The notes under the pieces: generated by a model
The model's database searches: none
The model's input: only the letters and a program-made list of their open reading frames with translations
Told to the model about the DNA's origin: nothing
Translations under genes and position numbers: made by a program
Source of the DNA: Chondrosia reniformis
Taxonomy: Eukaryota > Porifera > Demospongiae > Chondrillida > Chondrillidae
DNA: 64,000 nt
Direction of reading: 5' to 3'
Assembly (NCBI GenBank): GCA_947172415.1
Contig: OX359200.1
Span: 6,952,001-7,016,000 of the forward strand
Shown: positions 24,852-36,288 of the stretch, piece after piece
Layout of the letters: every line of letters begins with the position of its first letter
How positions within the stretch are numbered: position 1 is the first letter of the stretch

Positions 24852-26450
24852 CTATTGCAACTCCATCTTCATTTCAATGTACTTCAAACCAACATAATTG
24901 TTATTAAAGGTAATCTGATTACCACTCCTCACATCATCCTGACCAGGAAGGTAGAGACCATTCAGATTAGAGTAATAGCAACTCTTGTGCCACCAGGCTC
25001 CTTTACACAACTCAGCACAGTTGTTTTTTGGGTGTTGATCATTATCTCTGTCATATGTTGTGAATGGCATACCATTATGATAATCAAAACTGTCACCTGT
25101 TAAATAGAGAATATGTTATTATAGCTTTGAACATATAGTCTCAATATATACCCCGTTGCCGGGGCAACCACCTGTGTATATATTTCGTAACCGGGATATA
25201 ACAGGATTTAAGAAGCTATATACTGCCATCGGCTTCTTAAATCCTGTTATATCCCTGCCCAAATATGGTAAACAAAGACGTTTCTACTTGGAGGGTGGAC
25301 AATTCTCCTTACATTTAGGACAGTTGGAGTAGTCAGGGCAAGAGCATTCTATGAAGTCATCAGCGTTTAAGCAAAACTAACCAGATGCTAGATGAGCCGT
25401 CCTGAAAGTCCCGCCAAAATAATGATAAAAAGCGAACGGAGTATATATCACTTATACCACGGCGCTTCGGTGTATATGGGTTTATATACCTCAGTGCCAT
25501 GGTATAACTAATACATATAACCTATATCACTATACTGTGTATATGCACGCTGTAAGTATATACGTACCTGCAGTTCCACTGAATCCTTCAACAGTCAGTG
25601 TATAGTTAGTGCTAGCATCATCAACACTAAAATTAGAATATTCAGCATATCCCTGGGTACCATTGACATCCTCTAGATCAACCCTCAGCACAGCTCCTCC
25701 TGAAGACAGACAGGAGATATTGTCCAATCCCAACCAGTGCTCCCCTTCCAGATCTCCAAACCCGTTGACATAGTCAGTCCAGTTCCTATAAAAGTCAACT
25801 GAATACAATCCACTTTCCAGTTGTATTCATATCACAGAAGACTTGAATTGGCTCCTCACAAGTACTTCCTTCAGGAAGTATGTGATATAATCCAGACATT
25901 CCACTTCCTCTTCTATAAGCATCTTCACAGTCTTGATATACACCATCAGTGCTTGAGCTATTGACTGTCACATTTGGTTGACTCATATTCTGTACCTGAC
26001 CATTCAGAATCTCTTGAAGTGTCTCTGTGTTATTGTCTATCTTGTTATTTATTTGGTTGACTTGATCAGCTATTGATTTCACAATTTCCAGTATCTCAGT
26101 GACAACTCCTGTAATATTATATAAGTATTAAATTAAGGCTTGCATTATAATACGTATGCATATAATAGTTCCTCTACTATTTAATAAAGTGTGTTTTCTT
26201 TCCTCTTACCAGTGTTACAGTTGATCCTTGCAACTTCCTCTAGGAGGTTTTTGATATCCTCCTTCAATTCCATATCTGTTGCATTGCAACATTGATCAAA
26301 AGCTGGCCTTTCTATCTCTTCCAGAAGCTTATGCAACAGAAATGTCTTGGCGCTCAGGCTTTCCTTGTTCTTGGCTTGACAGTAGGTAGCTTCTGTGATG
26401 GCAAGTGTGATAATGAAGGATGAAACCAGGAAGTTTCCAATTAGTCCCAT
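24852..26450 (-). pseudogene. FREP4: fibrinogen-related gene with frameshift and different N-terminus
   Basis: First exon 26210-26450 encodes a different head from FREP1-3: MGLIGNFLVSSFIITLAI signal peptide, then a helical region with a CC pair (FDQCCNATDMELKEDIKNLLEEV). The second exon from 26108 joins the coiled coil (SIADQVNQINNKIDNNTETLQ) directly to the fibrinogen domain ([13 protein letters not shown]). At ~25800 a 20-bp deletion removes the codons for QRRQDGS-type sequence and shifts frame; the remainder of the exon stays open to ~25569. The final exon ~24852-25094 is open ([19 protein letters not shown]). The intron between the fibrinogen exons holds a foldback insert. If the deletion is a sequencing error the gene would be intact. 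Confidence 0.8.
25150..25260. repeat. Foldback element in FREP4 intron
   Basis: GGGATATAACAGGATTTAAG (from 25195) and CTTAAATCCTGTTATATCCC (to 25254) are perfect reverse complements in ~24-bp arms around a ~12-bp loop. GTTGCCGGGGCAACC (25153-25167) is another palindrome beside it. Not present in the other FREP copies. Confidence 0.8.
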
Positions 26451-27073
26451 TTTTCAGCTTTAACTTCTCATATATAGACAATTGAGGCTTAGCTATTTTA
26501 GCCGACAGTGATTATCACTTATATATATATATACAAGTGTGATGGTATACGTAATTTTCAGGTTCCTGTCCATGATACCTATATTTGAAGTTGTTGGAAT
26601 TTCAAAAGGTATGAAGGTATGTATAAATTCATACGTAAGGGGGATATGGATAAAACTTGAAACCGAAAAGAATTTTATCTTTTTGTGCATACGAGCACTG
26701 GCAGTTTAAAAATTAAAGTTTCAAATAGTGTTAATGAAACCTGAGATTTGGTCCTTTGACATACTGTTTGCATGCCTAATATGAACAGTTAACTGTAGGG
26801 ATCAAGTCATTTTGTAAAACTGACAGTGTCAGGCTTGTGAGGGAGGTTGCTGGCATCGTTCACTTAAAAGTCTTTATTTACCACATCATTATTGCAGCTC
26901 CATCTTAATTTCAATGTACTTCAAACCACCAACCTCATTATATATATCCAGCAGTGCCATGCAATACCAACCTCTGAATACCAGTGTGTTATAAAATGGA
27001 GCCAGCTTCTACTATATGATATTATATTATATATAATTGCTCCTATACCTTGTCTGAGTCATATGTTAAGGAA
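26451..27073. other. Spacer with a FREP last-exon remnant
   Basis: 26885-26935 matches, on the minus strand, the last codons of the FREP fibrinogen exon (GGTxKYIEIKMEL-like). It is a decayed stub, indicating another lost FREP copy. The rest is AT-rich without features. Confidence 0.6.
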
Positions 27074-30000
27074 ATGAGGGTCACTACTGCAGTTTTGATC
27101 CTTACCACTCTTGCCATCCAAATGACCACTGTTAACTATGTTAGGGCGGCAATGAACAGTCTAGGTAGGGACACATGCATGTTTACTTATTTGTTGTGAT
27201 GTAAACATGCACTATTCTATAACTTCAAACTCTATAAATAATGCATCTCTCTCCCCCCTCTCTCCCCCTTTCTCCCCCTCTCCCCCTCTCTCTCCCCCCC
27301 TCTCTCCCCCCTCTCTCCCCTCTCTCCCCCCCTCTCTCCCCCCTCTCTCCCCCCTCTCTCTCCTCTTTCTCCCCCTCTCTGTGTCTCATAACATAGGTGT
27401 GTGTAAAGTGTTTTTCATACACATATACATATGTACACAGACAATAATTGTTAAATGTGTATGTAGCTATTGGTGAAGGGAAATACTATTTGACTGCCCT
27501 GAAAGCATATGATGGTCCAAATGATCTTATCCTTGAAATCACAACCTCAAACAACACGAGTGCTCTTGTCTCTTTCACTGTTGAGGTACCTGGTTACAGA
27601 TGGTCCACTGCAGCATCCTGTTCCTATGGTGTATTCACTGAGGTATCTACACCTGATGTTGTTAGTCTGGATGGCGGTGAGAGAGCTATTATAGTGACAC
27701 CTGAAAATGGAGAATCTTTGATAATTATATCTAGGAATAAGAGAAGTCTGTCAGATAGTGTAGTGAATATACAGTTTCTGCCATATGTAGAAAATGAGCT
27801 TACCTATTATGCAATAAGCTATGGCTGTCCAAATTATAAGCCAAATGCTCACACATCTTTGATAATGATAGTTGGCCAATCACCTCAGACCCTTGTTAGT
27901 ATTACAACTGTTGTATCAGACGTTCAAATGCAAATGGAAGGTAAAGCTATCACTTTAGAAGCAAACAAACCAACCAGCATTGAAATAAAAGAAGGAGAAA
28001 CCATTTTACTTAGTGTTGAAAAGAAAGATCTGACTGGTACCAAAATTGAAACCAAATTTCCTGTTACATTTCTTAATGGTCATGAATGTTCATTTGTACC
28101 AAGCACCATTCGTGCTTGTGATCAATTGGCTGAAGAGATTCCTCCTGTAGAGTACTGGGGCACAGAGTTTGTAGCAGTGCCAACTGCAGAGCGGCAAGCT
28201 TATGACATTCTCCGAATCCTGGCAGCCTTTGAGGACACTTCAGTTACATTTAACTGTACAAATGGAACTGTGTCATTGCTAGAGCTGAAGGAAAGAGAGT
28301 TTAAGGATGTCCGTTTGTTTTCACATGTCTCCTGTGGTATTACAGCTACAAAACAAGTTTTAATAATGCAGTACTGTGTTGGATACTTTGCGGACTTAGT
28401 TACTGGTGATCCCTTTATGACACTGGTAATACCAACAGCTTGGTATTCAAATGAGCATTTCTTTTTCACATTTTCACAGTATGAACATAACTATATCAAT
28501 ATCGTAATCCCACATAGTTATAACCTCAATGAGATTTATCTAGATGGTACCACTCTAGATAACCTAGCCATATATGGACATTTTAGTACACAAGTTGGAG
28601 AATTTTGGTACTATGCCCTACAAATTCCAGTTAGTCCTGGCTCTCATCATCTTTACCACGAACAGGTACCAGCTAAGATTGGAGTTACAGTGTATGGCTT
28701 AGAACCTGCAGTTTCTTATGGATATGCTTCTTTGCCATTAGGTTGGTTTATAATACTTCTAAAGTTATTTTCACATAGGATTTATAAACATATATAATTA
28801 TGATTCAAAAGATGAAAAAGAAGACAAAGACTCCCAGGCTCACTGATGAAGAGTGGAATTCTCTTAAACAGCTCTCTGGACTCTGGTCCAATGAAGCCTA
28901 TATAAATGTATCCTCACCCAAAGCTCCATATATTTATATATAGGTTTGCCCTAAGTCACTAGAGTAAGTCTAAGAAATTGTGTTTTAGTCTATTATCTTG
29001 TTTCTTTAGCTTCATATATAGGCATGAAACATAACCATATAGTTTTTGGATATATATAATTTATTATGTTTATAGACATCTGCCTGTCTCCTGATCCACC
29101 TGACAATGCACATTATCCGATACAAATGTCAACACCTGGTGAAGTTCTGATTGCAGAGTGTAGTATTGGATATATAATTGCAGCAGGAGGGAATTTGACT
29201 TGTCAGATAGGAGGAACATGGGATGGTGTGCCAACTGTCTGCGAAGGTAAGATGTTTAGGTTTCTTGCAAAGAACATTAGCAAATTCATGATCGATATTG
29301 TTTTCCAAAAATATACTACGTAGTGTACATGTGTTAATACTCCGCTGCATTATATAACAGTTGTTGACTGTGGAACTGCTCCTGGTGTGGCTAATGGAGT
29401 GCTAGATAATCAGAATGATACACTATATGAGGATGTAGCTACCTACACTTGTGACAGTGGATATACTCCTGAGGGTGAACAACAAAATCGAAGCTGTCTT
29501 GCAAATGGAAACTGGAGCGAAAGTGACTTGGTCTGTGAACGTAAGTACTATAGAAAGTTAAACTAATTTTTTATAGAGTAATACATGTATACATAAAGCT
29601 TTCTATAGACATTTCCCTTAGGATTGCAGTTTATTTTAGTGATTTCTGATCAAATGTGATAATAACATCATAGCTATTATTTATTAATTGTGCATTGGTT
29701 TGAGACATATACATTGCATACAAGTTAGAGAATTTATCTATACACGATGTTTGTCCTGAAATATATTACGAATTGTCCTGTTTTCCAAAATACGAATCTT
29801 CAACTTCACTTCTCCTAAGCTTGTCTCATCATTTAACTCTGAATAATATCCCACCTACTCATGTCTCCTGAGGAGCGCAATGTCCCCTATAGTTTCCTAT
29901 TTTCACACACTTCCCTTGTATATAATTACAGGTATGGACTGTGGAACTGCTCCTGGGGTAGCTAACGGAGTGCTAAATAATCCCAGTGAGACACTATATG

Positions 30001-32302
30001 AGGATGTAGCTACCTACACTTGTGACAGTGGATATGCTCCTGAAGGTGAACAACAAAATCGAACCTGTCTTGCAAATGGAAACTGGAGCGAAAGTGACTT
30101 ATTTTGTCAGTGTAAGTATATATACTATTTATCACTTTGCCATGGCCATTAGTGCTTCCGGGGCCATTGCTTAAACACATACATATATAAGGTCATGCAA
30201 GAGTTTTCCATAACTTCCATTGCATTTAACAGTTGTGGATTGTGGAACTGCTCCTGATGTAGCCAATGGAGTGTTAGATAATCCCAGTGATACACGCTTT
30301 GAGGATGTAGCTACCTACACTTGTGATAATGGATATACTCCTGAAGGTGAACGGCAAACTAGAAGCTGTCTTGCAAATGGAAACTGGAGTGAAAGTGACT
30401 TGGTCTGTGAACGTAAGTACTATAAAAAGTTATTAAACTATTTTTCTATAGAGTTATTCATGTATACATAATGTTATTACCACATTTTTCAGCTATTGCA
30501 TGATCAAAAATCATTAAAATAAACTACAATCCTAAGGAAAATGTCTATAGAAAGCTTCATCTAAGCTATTACATGTATTTTTTAATTGTACATTGATTAG
30601 GCACATACGTATATATTATTGCATACAAGTTAGAGAATGTATCTATACACAATGTTTGTCCTGAAATATATTACGAATTGTCCTGTTTTCCAAAATATGA
30701 ATCTTCAACTTCACTTCTCCTAAGCTTGTCTCATCATTTAACTCTGGATAATATCCCACCTACTCATGTCTCCTGAGGAGTACAATGTCCCCTAGTATAT
30801 AGTTTCCTATTTTCACACACTTCCCCTTGTATATAATTACAGGCCTGGACTGTGGAACTGCTCCTGGGGTAGCTAACGGAGTGCTAAATAATCCCAGTGA
30901 GACACTATATGAGGATGTAGCTACCTACACTTGTGACAGTGGATATGCTCCTGAAGGTGAACAACAAAATCGAACCTGTCTTGCAAATGGAAGCTGGAGT
31001 GAAAGTGACTTGGTCTGTGAACGTAAGTTTTAATATAATAGAATAATAACTGTGTCAAACTTATGGTACATTCTTCAACTTTTGAGCGTTTAAATGAAGA
31101 AACGAAAACAAACTGTGTTTTTAAACGTTCAAAAGTTGAAGGATGTACCAATCCAAAGATAAGTTTTAATATATAGCTTCCTATATATGCATATATACAT
31201 ACGTAATTATTCACTCTAGCTTGGTCCTTTCTGGACAATTCCTGCAAGACATATATACAAATAGAACAATATCATAGCTAAATTCCTTTATGCTAATTAT
31301 ATATAACCAATGTCCTTGCATGACACAGTTCACTATGATCTAGTACATTTTTATAAGTATACATATGTATGCACAATGTACATGAATGTTCTGAATGATT
31401 TGCGTAGGCATCATGCAATTTAAGAGTCTTTGAAAATTTTCGTTAAACATTCTTCCATCACATTTTCCTAACAGTTGTAGACTGTGGAACTGCTCCTGGT
31501 GTAGCCAATGGAGTGTTAGATAATCCCGGTGATACAAGCTATGGGGATGTAGCCACTTATACTTGTGACAGTGGATATGTTACAAAGGGTGAACAACAAA
31601 GTAGAAGTTGTCTTGTAAATGGAAACTGGAGTGAAAGTGACTTAGTCTGTCAGTGTAAGTACACCATAATTATTCACCATTTTAAATATTATAATATATC
31701 ATTGAATGAGTATATACTTTTTCTTTTTTCCTGAGTCATATAGCTGTTTCTGTACATAATTATGTATACACTTTTCATCAATGATTTAGCTGCTCTATAT
31801 ACGTATATATTATATATATACACGTAGTAACTATAACTTTAACATGTAGTAACTTTGTCCATGTATAACTGATACACCTTTAAAACATTTCTCCTATATA
31901 GCATAGCTTTACCATTATTACTTTTAAAGGAATTGTAAACATAATAATCACATTGATTAGCTTTGTTGACAAATAATGCACTTTGTTGTTCAGCATACAG
32001 GTCAGATATTTGTTTTTCCTCTCTCTAGCTCCTGATTGTAGCCTACCTCTAGCTAAAGGTCCCTGCATGTCCTGCTACCCAAATATCAGATATTACTACA
32101 ATTCTAACAGTGATAAGTGTGAGTCCTTTGATTATGGAGGATGCCAAGGCAATAGGAACAACTATGTATCCTTGGAAACCTGTAAACAGGAGTGTGGTGA
32201 GTTAACCACAACCATTTTAACAAATTAAGTGAGAGAGTTGACTATATAGGACTTTGGTCACTTGGTTGGTCAGCAAATGTATAATATTATATGTATAAAT
32301 AA

Positions 32303-32346
<44 letters not shown>

Positions 32347-33369
32347 GTTTGAAAAGGGGAGTTTTTATAGCACGTATATATAAGCCTGTGCTGGGCTATC
32401 AATTATTTGCATATATATGTATATACGTATATACCTGAAAGATAATTATTTGATTGCTTTAATTATCCATTTATTTTAGAGCAGTATTGGATATAATTGG
32501 AACTGATCAAACATTAATTATAATTAATTTATAGAATTTAATTTATACTATTAAAATAATTGTATTTATATATTTCATTAAATGTGCTTACGTATATATG
32601 TATATATATAATTAAGTAAGTTGCCTGAATTAAAGCTAGCTATATATATAAGGACAAAAAAGGCCAAGGCCTTTATATCTGTATGTGATGTCCCTTGTGT
32701 ACAAGTTACGAAATGGTCTCTAACCCTGTTGATTATGCAAATGCATGCAACCAACCGTCGGTGTTCTTAGCTCCCTCACAAGGCAAATCAAATCTGCTGT
32801 GGTTATTAGCTGAGACCCCTTTAATACTGGATCCTTTGTTGATATATGGCATGCAGATGCATCATCTCCAGTCTATACTAAGGTGTGAAAAGGTAATTGG
32901 TAGGCCATGTGTTCTACCTTGCAATTGATATATATATATATATATCCACTTCCTGTGGGAGAGGAATTCTTAACCAATTGGTCGCTGGATGTTGCTCTGT
33001 TCCATCAACCACAAGATCTAGAGAGTCTTATTTTTAGGAAGGAATGGGAGGTAAGAGTAAGTAGGTTTGAGATTGCACATATACTTGTATGCAATAGCTT
33101 AGCTATTGATCAACTTTTAACAACTACAGAGGTCCCAGTTAGCATCCACAGCTGATTTGATGTTTCTTGATAATCTAGAGTTATTGTATATATATGTAGA
33201 TGTGATATGCATGGTATATATGTACTTGCACACATACGTACGTATATAATATACAGTATATGCATTTAAAATTTATTAATGGCAATGAGTAGACGTATAT
33301 AATGTATGATTCTTTCTTTAGTCAAGGTTGTTGACATGATTTCCTTTTCCTATAGATTCTAGTGGTTAG
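27074..33369 (+). CDS. Secreted IgGFc-binding-domain / sushi x6 / Kunitz protein
   Basis: Exons: 27074-27164 (signal peptide MRVTTAVLILTTLAIQMTTV), 27467-28741 (425 codons; IgGFc-binding N-terminal domain: GTEFVAVPTAERQAYDILRI, GDPFMTLVIP, NEHFFFTFS, YLDGTTLDN, VTVYGLEPAVSYGYASLPLG), six sushi exons 29076-29246, 29361-29540, 29932-30111, 30233-30412, 30843-31022 and 31475-31654 (VDCGTAPGVANGVL ... ATYTCDSGY ... CLANGNWSESDLVC), Kunitz exon 32029-32196 (CSLPLAKGPC ... YYY ... CESFDYGGCQGNRNNY ... CKQEC), and a four-codon terminal exon 33356-33369. Sum 2,619 nt, 872 aa. Every internal junction is phase 1. Sushi copies 2-6 are near-identical, so recently amplified. Likely an extracellular adhesion or defence protein with a serine-protease-inhibitor-type module. 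The terminal exon is the least certain part. Confidence 0.85.
27244..27382. repeat. CTCTCCCCC polypyrimidine microsatellite
   Basis: Pure C/T run of ~135 bp in intron 1 of the IgGFc/sushi gene. The proline/serine and glutamate/arginine/glycine frames it creates are artefacts. Confidence 0.9.
28800..28995 (+). repeat. Hammerhead-type repeat copy in IgGFc/sushi gene intron
   Basis: Contains CTCC (28831), CTGATGA (28843-28849) and an uninterrupted AAGAG / CTCTT stem around TGGAATT. GAAAC has become TAAAC and the GTC triplet CTC, so it is probably inactive. The stem-II compensation supports the hairpin having been real in ancestors. Confidence 0.65.
31055..31168. repeat. Foldback element in sushi gene intron
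   Basis: TGGTACATTCTTCAACTTTT (from 31062) pairs with AAAAGTTGAAGGATGTACCA (to ~31149), continuing inward as GAGCGTTTAAA / TTTAAACGTTC, with a ~25-nt centre. A paralog is at 38095-38225. Family arms resemble 4498-4668. Confidence 0.85.
32298..32345. repeat. (TA)n microsatellite
   Basis: Uninterrupted TA repeat of ~45 bp. In the duplicate copy the corresponding place holds the 39381-40480 insertion. Confidence 0.95.
32640..33160 (+). other. Repeated block with two short conserved reading frames
   Basis: Frames 32695-32928 and ~32950-33155 recur nearly identically at 40844/41138 and 44512/44806, with an inverted copy at 44195. They have no recognisable domain, and the conserved DNA extends beyond them. 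They may be a mobile-element remnant or part of the last intron of the sushi/Kunitz gene; I do not claim a protein. Confidence 0.45.
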
Positions 33370-34115
33370 GAAGACGTGGGTGAAGGTGAGTTAGTAGTAT
33401 ATTACCTGTTACTACCTCCTCTATGTGTTTTATTCCTTACAGGTGAGCCAAATAGAGAAAAGATGATATTGATATATATATACATATATACTGAGTAGTC
33501 TCCATGAATAATCTAACACACCATTTTCAATATGCCACATCAACTTTAGAGTAATTGTGAATACCTATAGGGAACTAGACCTATATAGGGAGATATTGGA
33601 TGATCATGAGAATACATGCAGAGTTTAATCTCATCTATTATTTTATGTACATGCTATATATGTAAACTTTGATATCCAGTGAATTACCAAAATATATATT
33701 TGGACAATTTTTAGATAGAGGTCTACGTATATAATTTTATATAATCATAATTAAATTTATCAAGCTTGTCTTTTATTTGGCATATGGCCCTTGTATTTTA
33801 TTGCTCATGTATCTGAGGATTATATTTAATTAATCCATCTATATACGTATATTATACACATTGAATATTCACTACATAAAAAATATACGTATATATGTAA
33901 TGGTAGTTATGCACAACCTCTAATTAGTTGTAACAACCTTAATTACTGCTTTATATATATAAAGTGCACGTGGGATTCATTATATACGTGTATTATATAC
34001 TAATTGAGTGAGATTATAATTATATACAGTCAGTACCAGTCTCTGCACCAGTGATCTTCTATAAAAACGACTGACTGATACAGCTCCTACTTTCTACACT
34101 GAATTAGATCTAAAA
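33370..34115. promoter_or_regulatory. Spacer and promoter of the four-Kunitz gene
   Basis: AT-rich intergenic DNA, duplicated at 47280-48020. Just before the ATG at 34116 is a TATA-type box CTATAAAAAC at ~34060-34069; the sequence from there to the start codon is conserved in the paralog. Confidence 0.6.
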
Positions 34116-35618
34116 ATGAGGGCCACTGCTACAATCTTGATCCTTACCACTCTGGTTATCCAAATGGCCTTTATGGGAGCAGCAGAAAGTGAACGTAGGT
34201 TTTGTGTATATGTATACACATTTATTGACAACTCATTGTATTTAATATACTTCAATATATGCGTATGTTCTTCAAATCCTAAACTGTTTGGGCCATCCTT
34301 ACTAATCTCAGTTTTTGTATGGCATGTCACAATCATTTACATTAAAAGCAAATCTTAGATAAAAATATTATACAATGAGTTTGGTGTCTCCATCTTTACA
34401 GCTGTAGATATCTGCAGCCTTCCTGCAGAAACAGGTCCCTGCAGGGCCTACTTTCCCAGTTATTTCTACAATCCTTACACTGGTGAATGTGAGTCCTTTA
34501 TATATGGAGGATGTGATGGTAATGAGAACAACTTTGTGACATTGGAAGAGTGTGAAAATGAATGTGGTGAGTAACTATATACCTCCAGCTAATACTGTAT
34601 AATAATATAAGATCCTGCTCTTCAACATCTTGTTTCGTATATAATATATCTTTACAGTAGTTGTAGATATCTGCAGCCTACCTCCAGAAACAGGTCCTTG
34701 CAGGGCCTACTTTCCCAGATATTTCTACAATCCTGAGAGTGGTGAATGTGAGTCCTTTGTATATGGAGGATGCGATGGTAACGAGAACAAATTTAAGACA
34801 TTGGAAGAGTGTGAAAATGAATGTGGTTAGTAACTGTCTCCAGTACTAAGACCATGCTAGACCATTTTTCTATATAGATATTAACATCTGTTTCGTATAT
34901 CTTTACAGCTGTAGATATCTGCAGCCTACCTGCAGAAACAGGTCCTTGCAGGGGCGACTTTCCCAGATATTACCTCAATCCTGACAGTAGTGAATGTGAA
35001 ACATTTATATATGGAGGATGCGATGGTAACGCAAACAACTTTGAGACATTGGAAGAGTGTCAAAATGAATGTGGTTAGTAACTGTCTCCAGTACTAAGGG
35101 TAACTATATACCTCCAGCTAGTACTATATAAGATCCTGCAGGACCACTCCTCAACATCTTGTTTCGTATATAATATATCTTTACAGCAGCTGTAGATATC
35201 TGCAGCCTACCTCCAGAAACAGGTCCTTGCAGGGGCTACTTTCCCAGATATTTCTACAATCCTGACATTGGTGAATGTGAAACATTTATATATGGAGGAT
35301 GCGATGGTAACGCAAACAACTTTGAGACATCGGAAGAGTGTGGATGGTCATGCTGTGAGTTAATCATGGATCAGTGATTGTTGTTAATTTTGTCTTTTAT
35401 ATCTCTATAGAAGTTTTATATATTATAAGTAGATAGTGTATGTACTTTATTTCTTATTTGAAATTTGGTTTGACAGATCATCACTGTAAATTGGCATATA
35501 TACTTACCTTATACATACACACATGTATTTTATACTATACATAGTATGTATCCATTAATTAGCTTATTCTCTAATAATTTTTATAGCTATAATTGCTAGT
35601 GGCGATGGTTGGAGATAG
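34116..35618 (+). CDS. Secreted four-Kunitz-domain protein
   Basis: Exons 34116-34194 (signal peptide [20 protein letters not shown]), 34402-34566, 34658-34825, 34909-35073, 35187-35354 (one Kunitz domain each) and 35587-35618 (short tail, TAG). Total 777 nt, 258 aa; all junctions phase 1. Each domain has the BPTI/Kunitz pattern: ICSLPxETGPCRxYFPxxFYNPxxGECExFxYGGCDGNxNxF with a late C...C. The fourth ends abnormally: after [10 protein letters not shown] the usual final ECG is replaced. P1-region residues after GPC are R and not the K of trypsin-type BPTI; specificity is unknown. Kunitz proteins usually inhibit serine proteases but can have other roles. A one-domain paralog lies at 48021. Confidence 0.86.
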
Positions 35619-36288
35619 TAGTATAGTATTATCTTCTGGAGCTTGAGGTAATTTGATTATATTTTTTATCACTCCAATCCCAATATTAATATATACTTTA
35701 TGTATAATGGAAATTCAATTATATTTACCTTTTACCTTTTTTATATATAGCTATCTTGGATTAATCAGTGCACCAATATATAGGCCCGAACAATAAATTT
35801 AAAACTTAGATAGTTTAGGAAAATTAAAGGGATAGCATTATATATATAATTGGACTCATTTATTCAGTTATAATTAAATGGTCTGTAGTTCAGGATTAAA
35901 TGGCACTGAATTCGAAAATGTTTTGTTGGATGAATTGGTCATTTCCATGCAACAATACATTAATAGATATGAACAATCATGCAATAAATACATATACGTA
36001 CACAGTATATATATATATATTCCTAATTCAGAGCATATATATACGTACGTATAGTAGTCTGCATAGTAATAATTTGTGTAAAGTGGTTTCATGTTAGCCA
36101 GTTTCCACGTACGTACATATACATGTACATAAATTTCACACTTGGAAGTGACACTTTAAAATAGTTAACAAACAAAAATTCACCATTTGTAAAGTAAGAT
36201 TCCATATTATATACATATATTTACAATTGGATGATGAGAAATGTCTAGAGTGACAGTCTAAAGTGTTGTCCAATAAACAAATATAGCT
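35619..36288. other. Spacer between Kunitz gene and FAM135 copy
   Basis: AT-rich with TATATA/TACGTACGTA runs, collinear with 48740-49397. No exon supported. Confidence 0.6.

Noticed and set aside
27207-27476. Proline/serine-rich frame before the IgGFc exon
   Set aside because: Arises from the CTCTCCCCC microsatellite in an intron.
32695-33155. Two short frames repeated at 32695, 40844 and 44512 as a conserved small gene
   Set aside because: Conservation covers the whole duplicated DNA block, not the frames specifically; no start context, domain or splice logic. Kept only as a repeat block.
34094-34336. Minus-strand 80-codon frame opposite the Kunitz leader (also at 47999)
   Set aside because: Antisense shadow of the signal-peptide exon and its intron, duplicated with it.
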